A DNA stretch of 17,158 bases, from positions 1-17,158 of the forward strand of contig PMYM01000038.1 of the NCBI GenBank assembly GCA_003171235.1, read 5' to 3'. The DNA is from Phycisphaerales bacterium. GTDB taxonomy: Bacteria; Planctomycetota; Phycisphaerae; SM23-33. A program made the position numbers and the translations under genes. Shown one piece after another: positions 16,053 through 17,158 of this stretch (position 1 is the first letter of the stretch; each line of letters opens with the position of its first letter). Below the pieces are notes generated by a model that worked only from the letters and a program-made list of their open reading frames with translations, did no database searches and was not told the origin of the DNA.

Positions 16053-16238
16053 TCAGGCTGCGCCGGAGCCCTCCCGTGTCGTCATTCTTTTCCCACAGTG
16101 CCAGCACTCGCAACGGCGAGCGACTCGCCCGCCCCATGCAGACCGTGCGTAGATCACGCGAAAGTGCTTGCAGCCGCAGTGGTGGCACGCCAGGCCGTGC
16201 TGGTCGTTCTGGGCGGGCGTGGACCGAAGGGTAGTCCA
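16053..16238 (-). CDS. Small zinc-ribbon protein frame, start unclear (possible remnant)
   Basis: The C-terminal part of a minus-strand frame reads as a compact two-knuckle zinc ribbon: CHHC, then HFRVIYARSAWGGRVARR, then CECWHCGKRMTTRE. The two CxxC pairs and the RVIYxR...GGR...RR linker resemble small zinc-ribbon proteins (about 60 residues) that I associate with planctomycete genomes and that are usually unassigned. No ATG, GTG or TTG occurs in frame between the ribbon and a GTG at 16532, and the intervening translation is low-complexity. Either a rare start is used, the long N-terminus is real, or the 5' end is broken; the listed upper boundary is therefore approximate. It points toward the kinase gene, 109 bp away. 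The function is unknown; nucleic-acid binding is a reasonable guess. Confidence 0.5.
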   Translation of the reverse strand, partial: WTTLRSTPAQNDQHGLACHHCGCKHFRVIYARSAWGGRVARRCECWHCGKRMTTREGSGAA

Positions 16239-16646
16239 ACTATTCCCAAATGCCCCCTTGGGAATACCCGGTCGGCAGCTCTCGGCCTGCTGTGCCGGCC
16301 GTGGCTTGACGCGGCCGGCGGGACAACCCTTTCGGAATATCCCTCCCGCAAGCCCATCGCTGCCTGAACGGGCTGCCGAACCAGCTCCAGGCCGTTCAAG
16401 ACCAGCAGAGACGACACGGCTCGCGCACCGAGGTATGGTCCTTCCCGGTAGCGGAAATCTCTCAGCCGATTCTCCCGCTGGCCTTCCGCTACGACCGGTG
16501 CCCAGGACGGCCCCGGAAGTACCATCTCGCACGCCAGAGGCCCCAGGAGATACCTCGGAGGCCTTCGGGGATACCGTTGGAAGGACAGGGCCCCCGCCTG
16601 CCAATACCCCGGGTACCCGCCCAGTCCCTGCCATCCTCAACCTGCG
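16239..16646. other. Region with no supported gene; holds an inverted repeat
   Basis: About 400 bp between the DUF429 gene and the zinc-ribbon frame. Frames on the minus strand stay open (16053-16640 and 16154-16525), but their translations lack domains. One contains a protein-like stretch (SSLLVLNGLELVRQPV) that could be a decayed coding piece. The clearest structure is the 9-bp inverted repeat at 16241-16266. Confidence 0.4.
16241..16266. promoter_or_regulatory. Perfect 9-bp inverted repeat, possible operator or hairpin
   Basis: TATTCCCAA and TTGGGAATA are perfect inverted arms separated by eight bases (ATGCCCCC). The arms are AT-rich compared with the surroundings, which is more like a dimeric repressor site than a terminator stem. 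It lies just upstream of the zinc-ribbon frame on the minus strand. A partial echo (GGAATATCCC) occurs at about 16335-16344. No cognate regulator is identified. Confidence 0.4.
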
Positions 16647-17158
16647 TCAAGGCCCCATGGGCTTGAATCGCCGGAAGCACGGCTTGATATCCTCATCTTC
16701 CGGCAGTCGCTTCATCTGGTCTATTGCCGGCACGAAGATCAGGCCTTCGCCACGCGTGCCAAGCGCCTCGGCTCGGCCAGCGGCGTAGCAGAAGGCCACG
16801 TAGGCACAAAGCACGGCGTCGATCTGATGGGAGGAGAACCCGTCGCAGGGAGACTGCACCAGCTTCGAAAGCTTGGCCTGGACTTGCGGACGATACAGTG
16901 ACAGCTGCTTTGGCGTGCCCGGCAGGTTAAGCCGCTTCCACACCACACGTGGATAAGTCTCGATGACGCGGCAATCCCTGGGCAGCTTTGGCTTAATCTC
17001 AAACCAGCGCAAGTACAGCGCCGCCGCGCCCGAGAACGTCCCGGCGCCCGGGTCGATGGCCTTAGCAGCCTTCTCACAACTGCGGTAGGCGTAGTTTTCC
17101 TCCTGCCAGTTGGGGACCGACCGGGGGGCGTCAACGGCTAGAGCATTTTTCACAAATC
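16647..17158 (-). CDS. DUF429 family protein (5' end cut by the window edge)
   Basis: The frame ends at TGA 16647-16649 and is still open at the window edge, so I treat it as 5'-truncated; a GTG at 17153 is available but would begin inside the domain. The visible 168 residues carry several DUF429 features: an AVDAPRSVP strand-loop near the start (probable acidic active-site region of an RNase-H-like fold), a CRVIETYPRVVWKRL segment, HQIDAVLCAYVAFCYAAGRAEAL and a terminal GLIFVPAI. DUF429 proteins are predicted nucleases or regulators of unknown biological role. The family assignment is good; no substrate is known. It reads toward the zinc-ribbon frame with about 400 bp between, so an operon is not evident. 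Confidence 0.82.
   Translation of the reverse strand, partial: FVKNALAVDAPRSVPNWQEENYAYRSCEKAAKAIDPGAGTFSGAAALYLRWFEIKPKLPRDCRVIETYPRVVWKRLNLPGTPKQLSLYRPQVQAKLSKLVQSPCDGFSSHQIDAVLCAYVAFCYAAGRAEALGTRGEGLIFVPAIDQMKRLPEDEDIKPCFRRFKPMGP

Noticed and set aside
1..17158. CRISPR array or tandem repeat tract
   Set aside because: No regularly spaced repeat units were found on reading the whole window.

Overview
The window is GC-rich bacterial DNA. It most resembles a member of the Planctomycetota, or a related uncultivated lineage. The reasons are a very large Ser/Thr kinase fused to a formylglycine-generating-enzyme (FGE/SUMF1) domain, a short zinc-ribbon frame of a type I associate with planctomycetes, and the overall codon use. 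This is inference from protein character; no rRNA or other phylogenetic marker is present.

Layout. (1) 2-463 (+): the C-terminal end of a diguanylate cyclase (GGEEF active site with an RxxD inhibitory site). (2) 531-4977: a compact mobile element on the minus strand. It reads, in transcription order, primase-polymerase/helicase (2413-4815), a TubC-docking-like protein (2015-2413), an excisionase/AlpA-like HTH protein (1827-2075) and a tyrosine integrase (552-1781). Its genes overlap or nearly touch, and an imperfect 12-bp direct repeat lies just outside both ends. (3) 5130-5630 (+): an IS630-type transposase N-terminus that has lost its catalytic half. (4) 5804-7577 (-): a two-gene cassette encoding a membrane/coiled-coil protein and a small PD-(D/E)xK-type nuclease-like protein. 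I do not recognise this pair as a named system. (5) 7780-8193 (-), an orphan hypothetical, and 8513-8869 (+), a probable tandem ribbon-helix-helix protein. (6) 9012-10757 (-): an AIPR-family (abortive infection phage resistance) protein, preceded on the same strand by a 79-residue protein (10837-11076). (7) 11077-12082: about 1 kb of GC-rich DNA without a convincing gene. (8) 12083-15943 (-): a 1286-residue transmembrane kinase with TPR-like repeats, a CsgG/LpoB-like domain and a C-terminal FGE/C-type-lectin-fold domain. (9) 16053-16238 (-): a zinc-ribbon frame without a nearby start codon. (10) 16647-17158 (-): a DUF429 protein cut by the window edge.

The stretch from about 0.5 to 11 kb reads as an accessory island. 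An integrative element carrying its own replication protein sits beside an IS scar, then a candidate defence cassette, then an AIPR gene. The two observations I would follow first are the 5804-7577 cassette as a possible undescribed defence pair, and the kinase C-terminus, which looks like the variable region of a diversity-generating retroelement target. No reverse transcriptase or template repeat is visible in the window.
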